The notes: generated from the letters alone by a model not told the origin. Shown: positions 17,483 through 27,615, counted from the first letter of the stretch. The stretch: DNA of 64,000 bases from Chlorobiota bacterium (GCA_026415505.1 JAOAGY010000003.1:1-64000); one strand, 5' to 3'. Translations and numbers: made by a program.

Positions 17483-18868
17483 ATGAGCACCGATCCATTG
17501 AACACCGACGTTACACCGCATCTTGTCGACCGCGCTCCGTTGTTCGAGCAGGAAGGTCCGCGCGGAGTCGCTGTGCGGAGTTTGTTGCGCATTGAGAGCA
17601 CCTCGATCCCTGCTGCTCGCGTCGTCCATGGCGAGTTGGCAACCCACCGGCATTGGGACGAGTTCGAGCGCGCATTGTACCAAGAGCTCGTGTACGGAAC
17701 TCTCCGCTGGCGCGCCAAACTCGACTGGGTGCTGACGGGTTTCTACCATGGCGACTTTCCCAAGTGTATGCCGGCTGTGCAGAATGCACTCCGCGTGGCA
17801 CTCTATCAAATTCTGATGATCTCGAAAGTGCCACCGATGGCTGCCATCGAAAGCGCTGTTCGGACGATCGAGCGGCTCAAAAGCACCGAACACGCTACGA
17901 AACTCGGCAGCGTGCTCCGAACTATCGCGCGAAACGTTGCCGGCATTCGCTATCCGCCCAGAGAGCAACTCGCATTGCATCTGTCCATCGTCCACTCGCA
18001 CCCGCTGTGGCTGGTCGAACGGTGGATCGAACGGTACGGCGTCGAGCTGACCGAACAAATGCTCGCTGCCGCATTGGAGCGAGCACCTCTGTATCTGGCA
18101 GCGAACTCTCTCCGAGTCAGCGATGAACACTTGCGTCTGTGGTTGCAGGAACACGGAATTCCTTTCGAGGTTTCACCCCTGCACCAGCACTTGCTTCGAG
18201 TCAATCCATTTGCCGACTACGAAGCGCTGCCGATCTGGCAAGAAGGCTGGTTTTACACTACCGACCCGATGAGTACGACCGCCGCAGCAATTCTTGACAA
18301 ACTCTCTCCGCGCTCACTGGTATTTGTCTGCCGAGAGACAAGCTCCGCTGTACTTCCTTTCGCCGAGTTGGCAGAAACACACAATGCCGAATTGCTTATC
18401 TGGACTGCATCTCCTACTGGTTCGCCCTCCGCTCGCGACCACGAGCGGCTCGGTTGGCATGCACCTTCGGTGATCACTGAGCTGGGCGATCGCACATACG
18501 AAGTGGTTTGCGTAGAAGCGCCATCGAGCGGTATCGGACTCTGGCGGCGAATGCCGGAACGGAAGTGGCGCTCCGATTCGCTCGACATCCCTCGCGCGAT
18601 CGGCAGAAGCCGGGCGATGCTCGACCAAGCCAGTGCCGCTGTGGCGCCCGGCGGGACACTTCTTGTGATGGTTGCTTCGACCGAGCCGGAAGAAACGACC
18701 TCCCTGGTCGAATGGCTCGTTGCAACACATCCGGACCTGAAGCAGGTACCGATTTCGCCCGACAGTGTGCACTCATCGCTGCTGCAAGACGACGGTACAT
18801 TGCAATCGCTACCGCACATTCATCGCTGCGATTCGGTATTTGTCGCACTTTTCGAGAAAACGCGATAA
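17483..18868 (+). CDS. RsmB/Fmu-like protein lacking methyltransferase catalytic residues
   Basis: The N-terminal 155 residues form a NusB-like RNA-binding domain (FERALYQELVYGTLRWRAKLD, then ALRVALYQIL). The C-terminal part follows the layout of 16S rRNA m5C967 methyltransferase RsmB, but the catalytic parts are lost. Motif I is not recognisable (about 277-292, no DLCAAPGGKT). Motif IV reads EAPSSG (345-350) instead of DAPCSG. Motif VI reads LVMVASTEPEE (394-404) where ATCS or STCS is expected. Both conserved Cys are therefore replaced, although surrounding residues are kept. The frame is intact over 461 codons, so this is not ordinary decay. It ends 2 bases before the next ATG. It may keep an rRNA-binding or scaffolding role; that is inference. 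Confidence 0.8.
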   Translation: MSTDPLNTDVTPHLVDRAPLFEQEGPRGVAVRSLLRIESTSIPAARVVHGELATHRHWDEFERALYQELVYGTLRWRAKLDWVLTGFYHGDFPKCMPAVQNALRVALYQILMISKVPPMAAIESAVRTIERLKSTEHATKLGSVLRTIARNVAGIRYPPREQLALHLSIVHSHPLWLVERWIERYGVELTEQMLAAALERAPLYLAANSLRVSDEHLRLWLQEHGIPFEVSPLHQHLLRVNPFADYEALPIWQEGWFYTTDPMSTTAAAILDKLSPRSLVFVCRETSSAVLPFAELAETHNAELLIWTASPTGSPSARDHERLGWHAPSVITELGDRTYEVVCVEAPSSGIGLWRRMPERKWRSDSLDIPRAIGRSRAMLDQASAAVAPGGTLLVMVASTEPEETTSLVEWLVATHPDLKQVPISPDSVHSSLLQDDGTLQSLPHIHRCDSVFVALFEKTR

Positions 18869-18870
18869 CC

Positions 18871-21483
18871 ATGCTGTTGGCATTGCTCGCATTCGTTGCT
18901 GGTTCGATGGCGGCTCGGCAGCAGTGGGAAGAACCGTCGCCGCTCGATCGGCAACAGTGGGAAGTGCTTCGTTACCGCGATCCGAAGACGGGCACAATAC
19001 CGCCGGAGGCTGCAGCTCGCGACGCCGCGTTGGCACGTATCCTGCAGAGCACCGAAACCAAACGTCCCCGCACGGCATCGGTGCTGGTCGAACCAATCGG
19101 ACCAGTCAATGTCGCCGGACGTACACGTGCGTTGGCTGTGGACAGCCGAGCATCGTCAGTACTCATGTGCGGCGGTGTCACCGGTGGTGTATGGCGCAGC
19201 ATCGACCGCGGTCGGTCGTGGGTGCGCATGACGTCACCACTACTCGTACCGCACGTCTCGTGCATCGTCCAGAGTCGTTCGGCGCCCGACACGTGGTACA
19301 TCGGTACTGGCGAAGGTCTCTCGACCACCGAACGTCGCACCTCGACCCAACTACGCACAGTCGGCACAGGAACGGGGATTTATCGCTCGACCGATAACGG
19401 GACGAGTTGGTATCCGATCACACCACCAGTTACCGAACAACCGAACGTACTCTCGCGCTCGCCGTGGCAGATCGTCTGGCGACTTGCGGTAGTAAGCGAT
19501 GCCGGACAAGAGCGTCTCTACGCTGCTTGCTACGGTGGCATCTACGCATGGGACGGGAATACGTGGCGATTGGAGGTCGGCGATTCATCCCAGCCAGCAT
19601 TCGCAACCGATATCGTCGCTGCCGGGGGATCGCTCTACGCTGCGATCGGCGCGACCGATGACGGTCTGCGCCCACCGTACTATGGCATCTTCGAGCGAAG
19701 AGGAGGAAGCTGGCGCTCGATTACCCCGCCGGCTTTCCCGACCGTGAGACGCATCGTTCTGGCAGTAAGCGCCGATGGTTCGATTCTCTACGCATTCGCT
19801 CAGAGACCACGATCATGGAACGACCGTTACACGAGCTTTTCTTCCGAGCACGTTCTGTGGCGATATTCGGCAGCGACCGGTCAATGGCAAGATCGCACGG
19901 CATGGCTCGCTTTGCTCCAATCACCGATGCAAACGCCACTGGAAACACTCGGCGGCTACTGCATGACGATCGCTGTTTATCCGACCAATCCGGACATCGT
20001 CTATGTCGGTGGAACCGACCTCTACGCGTCGCACGACGGGTGCGGGTCATCGGCATTCCATCTCGGCGGCTACCCCTACACTGTCGAACCGGGAGCGCTC
20101 CATCCAGACATTCATGCCGTGGTATTCGATCCGAACGATCCCAGCCGCTTATATGCGGCAACCGATGGCGGCGTGTATCTGACGACTTCGCCTTTGACGC
20201 AAGGCGAGCACTATTGGGAGGCGCTGACCAATGGATTGACGACGACTCAAACCTATCACGTTGCTCATGACCCGTTCGGCACCGACCAGCTCGTCATCGC
20301 AGGTTTCCAGGACAACAGCAATTGGTATTCGTCAGCGCTTGCATATGGTGCGCCATGGACATTCGCTGGTGGTGGCGATGGGTGTCGTGTGCTGGTCGGC
20401 AGCGGTCGGCAATTAGTGTTCGCCACTTCACAATTCGGCTACGTGTATGCACTCGACGCCAGCAGCGATGTACCGCGATTTATCCAGCTACCATCCCCAC
20501 CGCGCAGTGGCACTGCATTCGTTACCGAAATCGCCTACGATCGAACCTCCCATCAGCTTGTCTTGGCACTCGACAGCGACCTCTACCGACTCCGCGTCAC
20601 GCCCACCGAGACCGAGCGAGAGTGGACGCGCGCAGCAGCACTGCCGGCTGGAGAGCTGATTACGACGATCGCACTCTGGCAGACAACTGCGTTGGTAGGA
20701 ACAGCATCGGGTACGTTGTACACAGCCGATCTTATCACCGGACGAGTCGAGCCAATCGCCATTCCTCTTCCCAGAGGCTCTTTCGTTGCAGCGATCGAGT
20801 GGGATCGCGCCGACCGCTCTCACATCGTCGTGACGGTCTCGAACTACACACTGCCGAGCATCTTCGCCAGTTGGGACGGCGGCAACACATGGCAATCGGT
20901 CGGGGGTTCACTCGACGAGGAGCACAACGGTTGGGGTCCGTCGGTCCGCGTCGTTCGTGTGCTCGATCGCAACGGCAAGCGGCTTTACATCGCCGGTACC
21001 AGTATCGGCGCATTCGTTGCAGACTCGCTGCACGCAGGGACACAATGGCAACCGATAGGGACGACCACACTCGGTGTGCTCCCCGTCGAAGCGGTCGAAA
21101 CGCGCAGTAGCGATGGACTCACACTTTTCGGCACGCACGGCGGAGGCATTTATGCCTGCTATCTCGATCCGAGCACCATCGGCGGCGACGTTCCGACGGT
21201 ACCGAACGACTTTCTCGTCGAAGAATGCACGCCGCATCCAGTGGTCGAGTACACAACCATTGGCGTTCACGTCCCGCGCAGTGGAGGTATCGTCAGGCTG
21301 GAGCTCTTCGATGCACTCGGACGAAAGCTGCTCGAACGTCTTCGCCCGGCGACGTGGGCTGGTACGGTGTCCATCGTCCTTTCCCAGTCCGATCTGAGCG
21401 TTTGTCCAGCCGGGACGTACTTCTATCGCGTCACCTGGGAGGATCGTGTCGTCAGCGGGAAATTCGTGCGGCAATCCCCCTGA
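18871..21483 (+). CDS. Large secreted BNR/sortilin-type beta-propeller with T9SS sorting domain
   Basis: Protein of 870 residues. A short hydrophobic signal (MLLALLAFVAGSMAA) is followed by a linker with PIGPVNVAGRTRALAVD, the usual opening of VPS10/sortilin-like propellers. Repeated BNR/Asp-box motifs follow, such as SIDRGRSW, STDNGTSW and SWDGGNTW, along with 'GIY' and 'VGG' strands. The last 85 residues are a type A sorting domain (TPHPVVEYTTIGVHVP, LELFDALGRKLLE, CPAGTYFYRVTW). It is expected to be displayed on or released from the cell. Its start is only 2 bases after the RsmB-like gene, so the two are probably cotranscribed, an odd functional mix. Confidence 0.88.
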   Translation: MLLALLAFVAGSMAARQQWEEPSPLDRQQWEVLRYRDPKTGTIPPEAAARDAALARILQSTETKRPRTASVLVEPIGPVNVAGRTRALAVDSRASSVLMCGGVTGGVWRSIDRGRSWVRMTSPLLVPHVSCIVQSRSAPDTWYIGTGEGLSTTERRTSTQLRTVGTGTGIYRSTDNGTSWYPITPPVTEQPNVLSRSPWQIVWRLAVVSDAGQERLYAACYGGIYAWDGNTWRLEVGDSSQPAFATDIVAAGGSLYAAIGATDDGLRPPYYGIFERRGGSWRSITPPAFPTVRRIVLAVSADGSILYAFAQRPRSWNDRYTSFSSEHVLWRYSAATGQWQDRTAWLALLQSPMQTPLETLGGYCMTIAVYPTNPDIVYVGGTDLYASHDGCGSSAFHLGGYPYTVEPGALHPDIHAVVFDPNDPSRLYAATDGGVYLTTSPLTQGEHYWEALTNGLTTTQTYHVAHDPFGTDQLVIAGFQDNSNWYSSALAYGAPWTFAGGGDGCRVLVGSGRQLVFATSQFGYVYALDASSDVPRFIQLPSPPRSGTAFVTEIAYDRTSHQLVLALDSDLYRLRVTPTETEREWTRAAALPAGELITTIALWQTTALVGTASGTLYTADLITGRVEPIAIPLPRGSFVAAIEWDRADRSHIVVTVSNYTLPSIFASWDGGNTWQSVGGSLDEEHNGWGPSVRVVRVLDRNGKRLYIAGTSIGAFVADSLHAGTQWQPIGTTTLGVLPVEAVETRSSDGLTLFGTHGGGIYACYLDPSTIGGDVPTVPNDFLVEECTPHPVVEYTTIGVHVPRSGGIVRLELFDALGRKLLERLRPATWAGTVSIVLSQSDLSVCPAGTYFYRVTWEDRVVSGKFVRQSP

Positions 21484-21494
21484 ACGCAACCATG

Positions 21495-21514
21495 GGCTCC
21501 CCTTGCGGGAAGCC
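21495..21514 (-). terminator. Hairpin with GCAA tetraloop after htrA
   Basis: Minus-strand RNA can form GGCTTCCC-GCAA-GGGGAGCC, eight pairs including one G-U, 29 bases after the htrA stop. There is no U tract, so termination is uncertain. It lies in the 60-base gap between convergent genes. Confidence 0.3.
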
Positions 21515-21543
21515 TATGGCGACGGCACTGATTACACGGAGCG

Positions 21544-23127
21544 TCAATTCGCTTTTGTTGGGAGGCGCAACGAAACGATTTGCTTACCGCGCTCGGTCTT
21601 GACTTCGAGCATGACGACATCTCCCGGCTTTTTGGCTGCGATCAACGAACGCAATTCTTCCGGCGAACGAACCGGTTTACGGTCGGCGCGAAGAATGACT
21701 GCGTTCGGTGTCAGCCCGCGCAGAGATGCTTCGCTGTAGCGTTCGACGTTCGTCACCTCGACCCCGTCGGTGACATCGAGTTTTGATTTGGCATCGGCGC
21801 TCAGTGGAGCGACAGTAAAACCGAGATCGTCGAACGTTACCGGTTCATTGCTCTTGGGAGAAGTCTTGCCGGGGACTGGTTCATCGCTGTTATCGGCACG
21901 AGCAACCGAGCCATCCCGCGCTTCGAGCGTGACATCTTTGGTAAACGTCTTGCCATCGCGCCAAATGCGCAACTTGACCCTGTCGCCGGGGCGACGTTCC
22001 AGAATCAACGTCTGGAGCTGGTTCGGCGAATTTACCGCCGTGCCGTCGAGGTCGAGTATGATGTCTCCGGTTTGAATATCGGCTTTGGCAGCCGGTGAAT
22101 TTTTGAGCACATCTTGCACCATGACGCCTTGCACCTTCGGAAGTCCGGCGCCTTTGGCATCGGTTTCATCCACAGCACGAATCGTCACGCCGATGTACGC
22201 ACGGTTGACTTTGCCGTAATTGATCAGGTCGAGCGCAACGGTACGAACGATGTCCACTGGAATCGCAAAGCCGTAGCCGGCATAGAAGCCTGTTCCCGAT
22301 GCAATTGCCGTATTGATTCCGATCAGTGTCCCGTCAAGCGTGAACAGCCCGCCCCCGCTATTGCCGGGATTGATCGCCGCGTCGGTTTGAATGTAGTTTT
22401 CGATGCCAAAGGGATCGCGGTTGAGTCCCATTCCACCGCGCCCGACAGCACTGACAATACCGGCAGTGATCGTCGAGCGCAAGCCTAAGGGATTGCCGAC
22501 CGCAATTACCCACTGACCAATCTTGATATCGTCAGCCGTTCCCAGATACGCCGTCGGTAAATCTTTCGCTTCGATCTTGATGACGGCAATATCGGTCAGC
22601 GAATCTTGCCCGATAATTTTCGCAGTGAATTCGCGTTTGTCGTTGAGCGTGACTTTGATGCCATCCGGCTTGGCACCACGAATGACGTGGTTGTTCGTGA
22701 CGATGTAGCCATCGCTGGTGATGATCACACCCGACCCTTGTCCGAGCGGTCGCGGACGCGAGCGATTGTTACGGTCACGGTTGCGATTCCGCGGTGGAGA
22801 GAAAAACTCGTCTTCGTCACCCCACGGACTGAAGAAGCGGAAGAAATCTTCGACATCGCTGCCGCTGTCCTCGCCGGTAACTTCGATGGACACAACCGTC
22901 GGCGACACCGCATTAGCAGCGGCAATGAACGCATCGTTGATCGCGCGCACGTTATCGGGCATTTTGACGGGCGGCTGTTTGGCGCCGATTTGGCGTATGC
23001 CTTGCCCGAATAATTTCGACACTGGAATATTAGTCAGCTCGGCAACGAAAAAGACGCCGACGATGAGACCGATCGCAACCAGCGCACCAGCACGAAGTGC
23101 CGAGCGCTGCTTCTCGGATAACCGCAT
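21544..23127 (-). CDS. htrA: HtrA/DegP-family periplasmic serine protease
   Basis: Envelope stress protease and chaperone, 527 residues. An N-terminal membrane segment (about 13-30) is followed by a trypsin-like domain with the triad His147 (TNNHVIRG), Asp179 (SLTDIAVI) and Ser257 (NPGNSGGG). Two PDZ domains follow (about 290-385 and 430-520). An Asp- then Arg/Asn-rich insertion (about 85-128, with RNRNRDRNNRSRPR) corresponds to the variable LA loop. ATG 23127 was chosen; ATG 23151 is also in frame. The hairpin at 23206-23241 separates it from the upstream gene, so it should have its own promoter, not located. Confidence 0.95.
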   Translation of the reverse strand: MRLSEKQRSALRAGALVAIGLIVGVFFVAELTNIPVSKLFGQGIRQIGAKQPPVKMPDNVRAINDAFIAAANAVSPTVVSIEVTGEDSGSDVEDFFRFFSPWGDEDEFFSPPRNRNRDRNNRSRPRPLGQGSGVIITSDGYIVTNNHVIRGAKPDGIKVTLNDKREFTAKIIGQDSLTDIAVIKIEAKDLPTAYLGTADDIKIGQWVIAVGNPLGLRSTITAGIVSAVGRGGMGLNRDPFGIENYIQTDAAINPGNSGGGLFTLDGTLIGINTAIASGTGFYAGYGFAIPVDIVRTVALDLINYGKVNRAYIGVTIRAVDETDAKGAGLPKVQGVMVQDVLKNSPAAKADIQTGDIILDLDGTAVNSPNQLQTLILERRPGDRVKLRIWRDGKTFTKDVTLEARDGSVARADNSDEPVPGKTSPKSNEPVTFDDLGFTVAPLSADAKSKLDVTDGVEVTNVERYSEASLRGLTPNAVILRADRKPVRSPEELRSLIAAKKPGDVVMLEVKTERGKQIVSLRLPTKAN

Positions 23128-23205
23128 GGCAATTGTTCGGAAGTGGCACATGTTCGCTCGGCACAATAAAACGAACAGGGAGAGCTCCTTGTTGTAGCGA
23201 AACAA

Positions 23206-23241
23206 AAACGATCGCCCCCGTGACCAGCACGGGGGCGATCG
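23206..23241 (-). terminator. Strong intrinsic terminator of the 1450-residue secreted protein gene
   Basis: A perfect 14-bp stem CGATCGCCCCCGTG/CACGGGGGCGATCG with a 5-base loop is followed on the minus strand by TTTTTG. It begins 22 bases after the stop at 23263. Confidence 0.85.
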
Positions 23242-23262
23242 CAATAGATGTGCTGCTTCTGT

Positions 23263-26200
23263 TTACTTCTCGACAACCACCGGCACAGTTTCGGTGTAGT
23301 CACCACTGCGCAGGCGGAGCATGTACGAGCCACTGGCAATCCCGTTCGGGACAAAGCGAACGGTGTATTGTCCAGCCTTCAGGTCGCTGCGAATCAACGT
23401 AGCGACCGGTACACCGCTGGTGTTGATCAGCTCCAACGACGTCGGGGCATCGTAGCCGACACCGAAGTGGATATCGGCACCGCTGCCGCTTACTGGATTC
23501 GGGTTGACCTGGATGTCGAACGTTGTCGTCGAAAGCTGAACGAGCCGTAGGTTGAAGGCACAGACCGGATTGATACGCAGAGTTGCATCCTGCGTATTGA
23601 TAACGACGCATTGGTCGTTGACACTCACAGTCTGTAGTGTTATCGTATAGCCCCCACTGGTCGGCAATGTGCCGGGCAACGACGCTGTCAATTCCACGCC
23701 GAATACGTCGTCGTCCCGCTGTAAGCGAAGTGGCGTCGTTCCCACCAGCGTGAACTCGACTGTTCCACGCTTTGCTTGTTGATCGTAAGTGACCGTCGCG
23801 TTCGACACCGTCCAACCAGCCGCTGCCAGAGGACCGAGGACCTGCACCACCGGCTGTCCGTTTTGTTTGATTATGTCGAACGCTGTCGCATCGAACGTCA
23901 CTCGCATCGTAAAGGACGTCACCGACCCCATCGTGACAGGAGCAGTCGCACGGAAGCGTACTAACTTCGGTGCAGCATCAGAACCTTGCGGGACATCGAA
24001 TATCTCAGGAATCGCCGCAATGGCTGCCGTCTGTTGCAATCCATCACCGCTCAAATTGCCGATGTAGTCGGTCGTATTGCCGTTGATGTGGAGGACAATT
24101 TGTGCTGTGAACGGGCCGCCTGCCTGCGTTGGAGTGAAGGGCACGATCAGATCGTAGGTCCCACCCTTGGGAATAGGAGCGGGAATCGGCAGATTCGTCG
24201 GCGCTCCGAACATCGTCGCATTCGGACCCATCAGGCGAGCGAAGGTAAGCTGCGTTATCGGCACATCTCCAGTGTTCGTCACGCGAACGGTGAGTGTCGT
24301 CGTGCTACCGACGCACACACTTGCGGACGCCGGTGAGATGTCAATCTTTGCAACGCCGCTGTAGGCACTACCATTCCACACCGATTTGGCTTCTTCGAGC
24401 GCATCACTGACAGTAACAAGAGTCGCCGTATTGGTCACGTTCAATCCAGGTGTAGCGACCAAGTACTCAGCATCGAACGTCACGCTTTCTCCCGGCAGCA
24501 GTACGCGCGGCAGATTCAGCGATGCACGGTCGAAGGTAAAGTTTTGGGTGCCATAGGTTGTTAGATCGTTTGCAATCGTTCCCGGCACTTCAGGCACCAA
24601 ATCGCGCAGGTGGAGTGTGTCGGCATACTGCCAGTCTTGACGGCTCAGGTTCGTCACCGTCACCGTCTTGATATCCGGGGTTGTTCCACCTGCTTCGATC
24701 GGTCCGAATGTAACCGTCGGGGTAATTGTGACCTTCGGCGCGACGCCCACACCAGAAATAGTCGCTGAGCGCACTTCACCGGTGCTGTTGTCGAAAGCCA
24801 CTGTCACTTCGTGCGGTCCGGTTGTCTGCGGGCTGAAATACACGTAGATTGGTCTGCCTGTAACACTTGAATAGGACTGGCCAGGTGGAATGTCCACAAC
24901 GGGCAGTTGGTCGAGCGGCGGGTCGAATGTAAATGCAGCACCGTTACCGTAGCGATCTTGAGCGATGCTCGCACTGCGGACAGTCACTGCTTGCGATCCA
25001 TCGTTGCGCGGATCGAGCGCAGCAACGGTTTGCCAATCCGCCAAGAGATTGTATGGAGCCGCCGGGTTGATTCGCTTTTCACCGAAGTCGAGCGGTGAGA
25101 CCGTCAATCCCGGCTTGACACCGCGACCGCGGATGTACACGACCGAGTCAATCCGTGTTGCGTCGCTGGAGAATGTCAATGTTGCCGTGTACACCTGCTC
25201 GGCGGTCGGAGTGAATGTCATAGTAAACGTTTTGGAGTCGTTTCCGCCACCCTGCGGGGAAAGTACCAGCGGCGACGCGGGCGAAATCTGCCCGACAGCT
25301 GCCTCGGGTACGAACGCAGGATCGGTCGGTCCCTGTGTACCGCTAATCGTGAGCTGGACAGTACCGCGGCTGAACACTGTAAATGTACGTGTCGCGGTTG
25401 TCCCAAGACCAACATCGCCGAAATCGAGCGGACGAGCCGCTGGATTGGACACATCAATGACCGGCTCGCCTGTCTGACCGCTTACCAACCGGCGATAGCG
25501 GAAAATGCACTCGTCGCCGACACCGATCGAATCGCGCACTACACCGTCATTGGTCGCCGTATAGCGGATCGTGATGGTCTTGCGTTCTTGCGGCTGAAGG
25601 TCGAACGGAATAGGATTGTTGACAATATCGAAGACACCCTGCCCGCCACCCTTGAATTCCAGCCGTGTCACTCGCACAGGAGATGTGCCTTCGTTGACGA
25701 CATCGAGTGTGCGAGTAGCAACAGCGCCTTTTCGCATCATCCCAAAATCTACATCGCTCGGCTGGAGCGTAATGCGACGAGCTTTGTACTCAACAACGAT
25801 GACTGTATCATTGTTGGCACGGTCGCGGAAAACGATGTAGGCAGTCGCATCTTGATCAGGGTCGTCAACTGTCAAGCGCCAACGAGTCGAACGCGATGTT
25901 CCTACCTCGAACGGATCGTAGTCGAGCGTGTAGTTGGTACTACGAGGGTCGAGGTAGATTTCTGCCAGATTCGAACGTACCTGATCGTCGTCCGGATAAT
26001 CGGTCACTTCTGCATCGCCACCGTTTTCTCCGCTTACCGTCCCATCGCAATTGACCACATAGCGTGGGCGTGGTGGAACCGTGTCGGGTAACTGTACTGC
26101 AAATGCTGCGCTGGTCGGATGACCATACGAGTCGTAGTTACTGAAACCGAATGAATAGGCTGCGAAAGGCTGACTGCACCGGATCCGATATACACCGTCC

Positions 26201-27615
26201 TCAATCCGGAGTACCTTCGAAGCATACCGCTTCCCATTGACCGTTATCGGGAAAACATCACCGACACTCGGTCCGAATGCGGCGGCTACCGTCTGCCATG
26301 CAACTTGCCCACCACTCATCACGCCCCATTCGAGGTCGGGTGGCATTGTACCCTGATCAGTCAAGGGATAAACAAGAGCGACATAGTTCTGATCGAATCG
26401 CGGCGTACCCTGTGAACCAGGCGTGCAGAAAATCACCTCACGCTGGTATTGCTCGATCGGATATATCGTCATCTGGAACGGATCGGAAACAACCCCGTCG
26501 TCTTCTTGGCCAGGATTGAAAAACGTTGCACCAATTGGTTTATCGCCACTGAATGCAACTACTTCGTTGTTACCGCTCTCAGTGGCTCGGTCATAGATGA
26601 AACCCCTTCCCTCTGTACCGCCCTTGGTCGAGATATTGCGCCAGTAACTCCCGTTCCGGAACACACGAGTATTGGGCTCTTTAGCGAAGATTTTGATCAT
26701 CGCTGCATATCGTCGCGTCGGTACGCGAGGAACAAGCAACGTTTTTCCCCACATGTCCGTCGGGATTTCCATATCATCTATAAAGTCGCACCACCGAATA
26801 TCGGTGGGAACATTGGCGCATTGGTTGCCGGAGATAACCGCCACCGGCTTCGATGCCCGAATGAGGGTACCCGACAAATCGCCTTCCCGACCAGCAGTGT
26901 TCCCTGTAGCGAGTGCGAGAACATCGTTACGATTGAGTGTCCAGGTCCGTGTTTGACCGGGGCGGAGTCCGCCGGATGTTTCTGTGTTCGAGTTTCCGCC
27001 AATCGTTACCGTTACTTTCGTATTGTCATAAGGCGCCGCAATCACCGTCTCGCTGGGCAGATTGTACCCCGAATACATCCACGTCATGTCCGCCATCGAG
27101 GCGACGATGTATTCTTTCCCCAACACTCGCAACGGATAAGCAAGGAACGAATCCGACGTGTAGCAGAATCGGGTGACGCCATAGACGACAATCGGTGCCG
27201 ACGACCGAATACGGATAGCCTTGCCTGGATACACTTGCTCCGGCGGCGCAGTCTGGTTACCCCTCTTTTCGTATGGTTGTGCATTGCCGGGGTTCATCTC
27301 CAGCGGTGTAATAACGTACGGCGCTGTAAACAGCACACGCTGGTAGCCTGCGGCTTCCACTTCGACGATAATTCTCGCACGGACAGCAGAAGCGAAATAG
27401 AGCATGATGCGGTTGGTGCAACCGACTGATTCATCGGCGAAACATGGCGGGAACGAAAAACAGAACTCCGTCCCCGCTGCTCCACCGTCATTGGCAAGGA
27501 GGGCGATGAGTTTAGAGCGAATCTGCTCGTCCGTTTCGGGTTGCCCCTGGCGACTCCATACCGGCAACACTGCAGCACACAGCAGCACGGTCAGAAAAAG
27601 AATGCGACGTTGCAT
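23263..27615 (-). CDS. Giant T9SS-exported protein: IgGFc-binding-like and choice-of-anchor-D domains
   Basis: Protein of 1450 residues. ATG 27615 follows CGAGG and opens a signal peptide (MQRRILFLTVLLCAAVLPVW). Residues about 40-500 resemble the IgGFc-binding N-terminal domain family (SKPVAVISGNQCANVPTDI and IPTDMWGKTLLVPRV). From about 640 there are several Ig-like 'choice-of-anchor D' repeats (VDFGMMRKGAVATRTLDVVN; LDFGDVGLGTTATRTFTVFS; LDFGEKRINP). A cohesin-like segment (about 1230-1370) precedes a type A sorting domain (VNPNPVSGSGADIHFG, LELINTSGVPV, GSYMLRLRSGDY). It is likely a large surface adhesin or coat protein; ligand unknown. An A+T-rich leader of about 185 bases upstream should carry its promoter. 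Confidence 0.88.
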   Translation of the reverse strand: MQRRILFLTVLLCAAVLPVWSRQGQPETDEQIRSKLIALLANDGGAAGTEFCFSFPPCFADESVGCTNRIMLYFASAVRARIIVEVEAAGYQRVLFTAPYVITPLEMNPGNAQPYEKRGNQTAPPEQVYPGKAIRIRSSAPIVVYGVTRFCYTSDSFLAYPLRVLGKEYIVASMADMTWMYSGYNLPSETVIAAPYDNTKVTVTIGGNSNTETSGGLRPGQTRTWTLNRNDVLALATGNTAGREGDLSGTLIRASKPVAVISGNQCANVPTDIRWCDFIDDMEIPTDMWGKTLLVPRVPTRRYAAMIKIFAKEPNTRVFRNGSYWRNISTKGGTEGRGFIYDRATESGNNEVVAFSGDKPIGATFFNPGQEDDGVVSDPFQMTIYPIEQYQREVIFCTPGSQGTPRFDQNYVALVYPLTDQGTMPPDLEWGVMSGGQVAWQTVAAAFGPSVGDVFPITVNGKRYASKVLRIEDGVYRIRCSQPFAAYSFGFSNYDSYGHPTSAAFAVQLPDTVPPRPRYVVNCDGTVSGENGGDAEVTDYPDDDQVRSNLAEIYLDPRSTNYTLDYDPFEVGTSRSTRWRLTVDDPDQDATAYIVFRDRANNDTVIVVEYKARRITLQPSDVDFGMMRKGAVATRTLDVVNEGTSPVRVTRLEFKGGGQGVFDIVNNPIPFDLQPQERKTITIRYTATNDGVVRDSIGVGDECIFRYRRLVSGQTGEPVIDVSNPAARPLDFGDVGLGTTATRTFTVFSRGTVQLTISGTQGPTDPAFVPEAAVGQISPASPLVLSPQGGGNDSKTFTMTFTPTAEQVYTATLTFSSDATRIDSVVYIRGRGVKPGLTVSPLDFGEKRINPAAPYNLLADWQTVAALDPRNDGSQAVTVRSASIAQDRYGNGAAFTFDPPLDQLPVVDIPPGQSYSSVTGRPIYVYFSPQTTGPHEVTVAFDNSTGEVRSATISGVGVAPKVTITPTVTFGPIEAGGTTPDIKTVTVTNLSRQDWQYADTLHLRDLVPEVPGTIANDLTTYGTQNFTFDRASLNLPRVLLPGESVTFDAEYLVATPGLNVTNTATLVTVSDALEEAKSVWNGSAYSGVAKIDISPASASVCVGSTTTLTVRVTNTGDVPITQLTFARLMGPNATMFGAPTNLPIPAPIPKGGTYDLIVPFTPTQAGGPFTAQIVLHINGNTTDYIGNLSGDGLQQTAAIAAIPEIFDVPQGSDAAPKLVRFRATAPVTMGSVTSFTMRVTFDATAFDIIKQNGQPVVQVLGPLAAAGWTVSNATVTYDQQAKRGTVEFTLVGTTPLRLQRDDDVFGVELTASLPGTLPTSGGYTITLQTVSVNDQCVVINTQDATLRINPVCAFNLRLVQLSTTTFDIQVNPNPVSGSGADIHFGVGYDAPTSLELINTSGVPVATLIRSDLKAGQYTVRFVPNGIASGSYMLRLRSGDYTETVPVVVEK

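Noticed and set aside
17483-18868. Calling the RsmB-like gene a pseudogene
   Set aside because: The frame is uninterrupted, the N-terminal domain is intact and flanking motif residues are conserved, so a functional non-catalytic protein is the better reading.
26449-27429. Plus-strand open frame inside the 1450-residue gene
   Set aside because: Antisense to a gene with clear domains, signal peptide and terminator; composition looks like reversed coding sequence.
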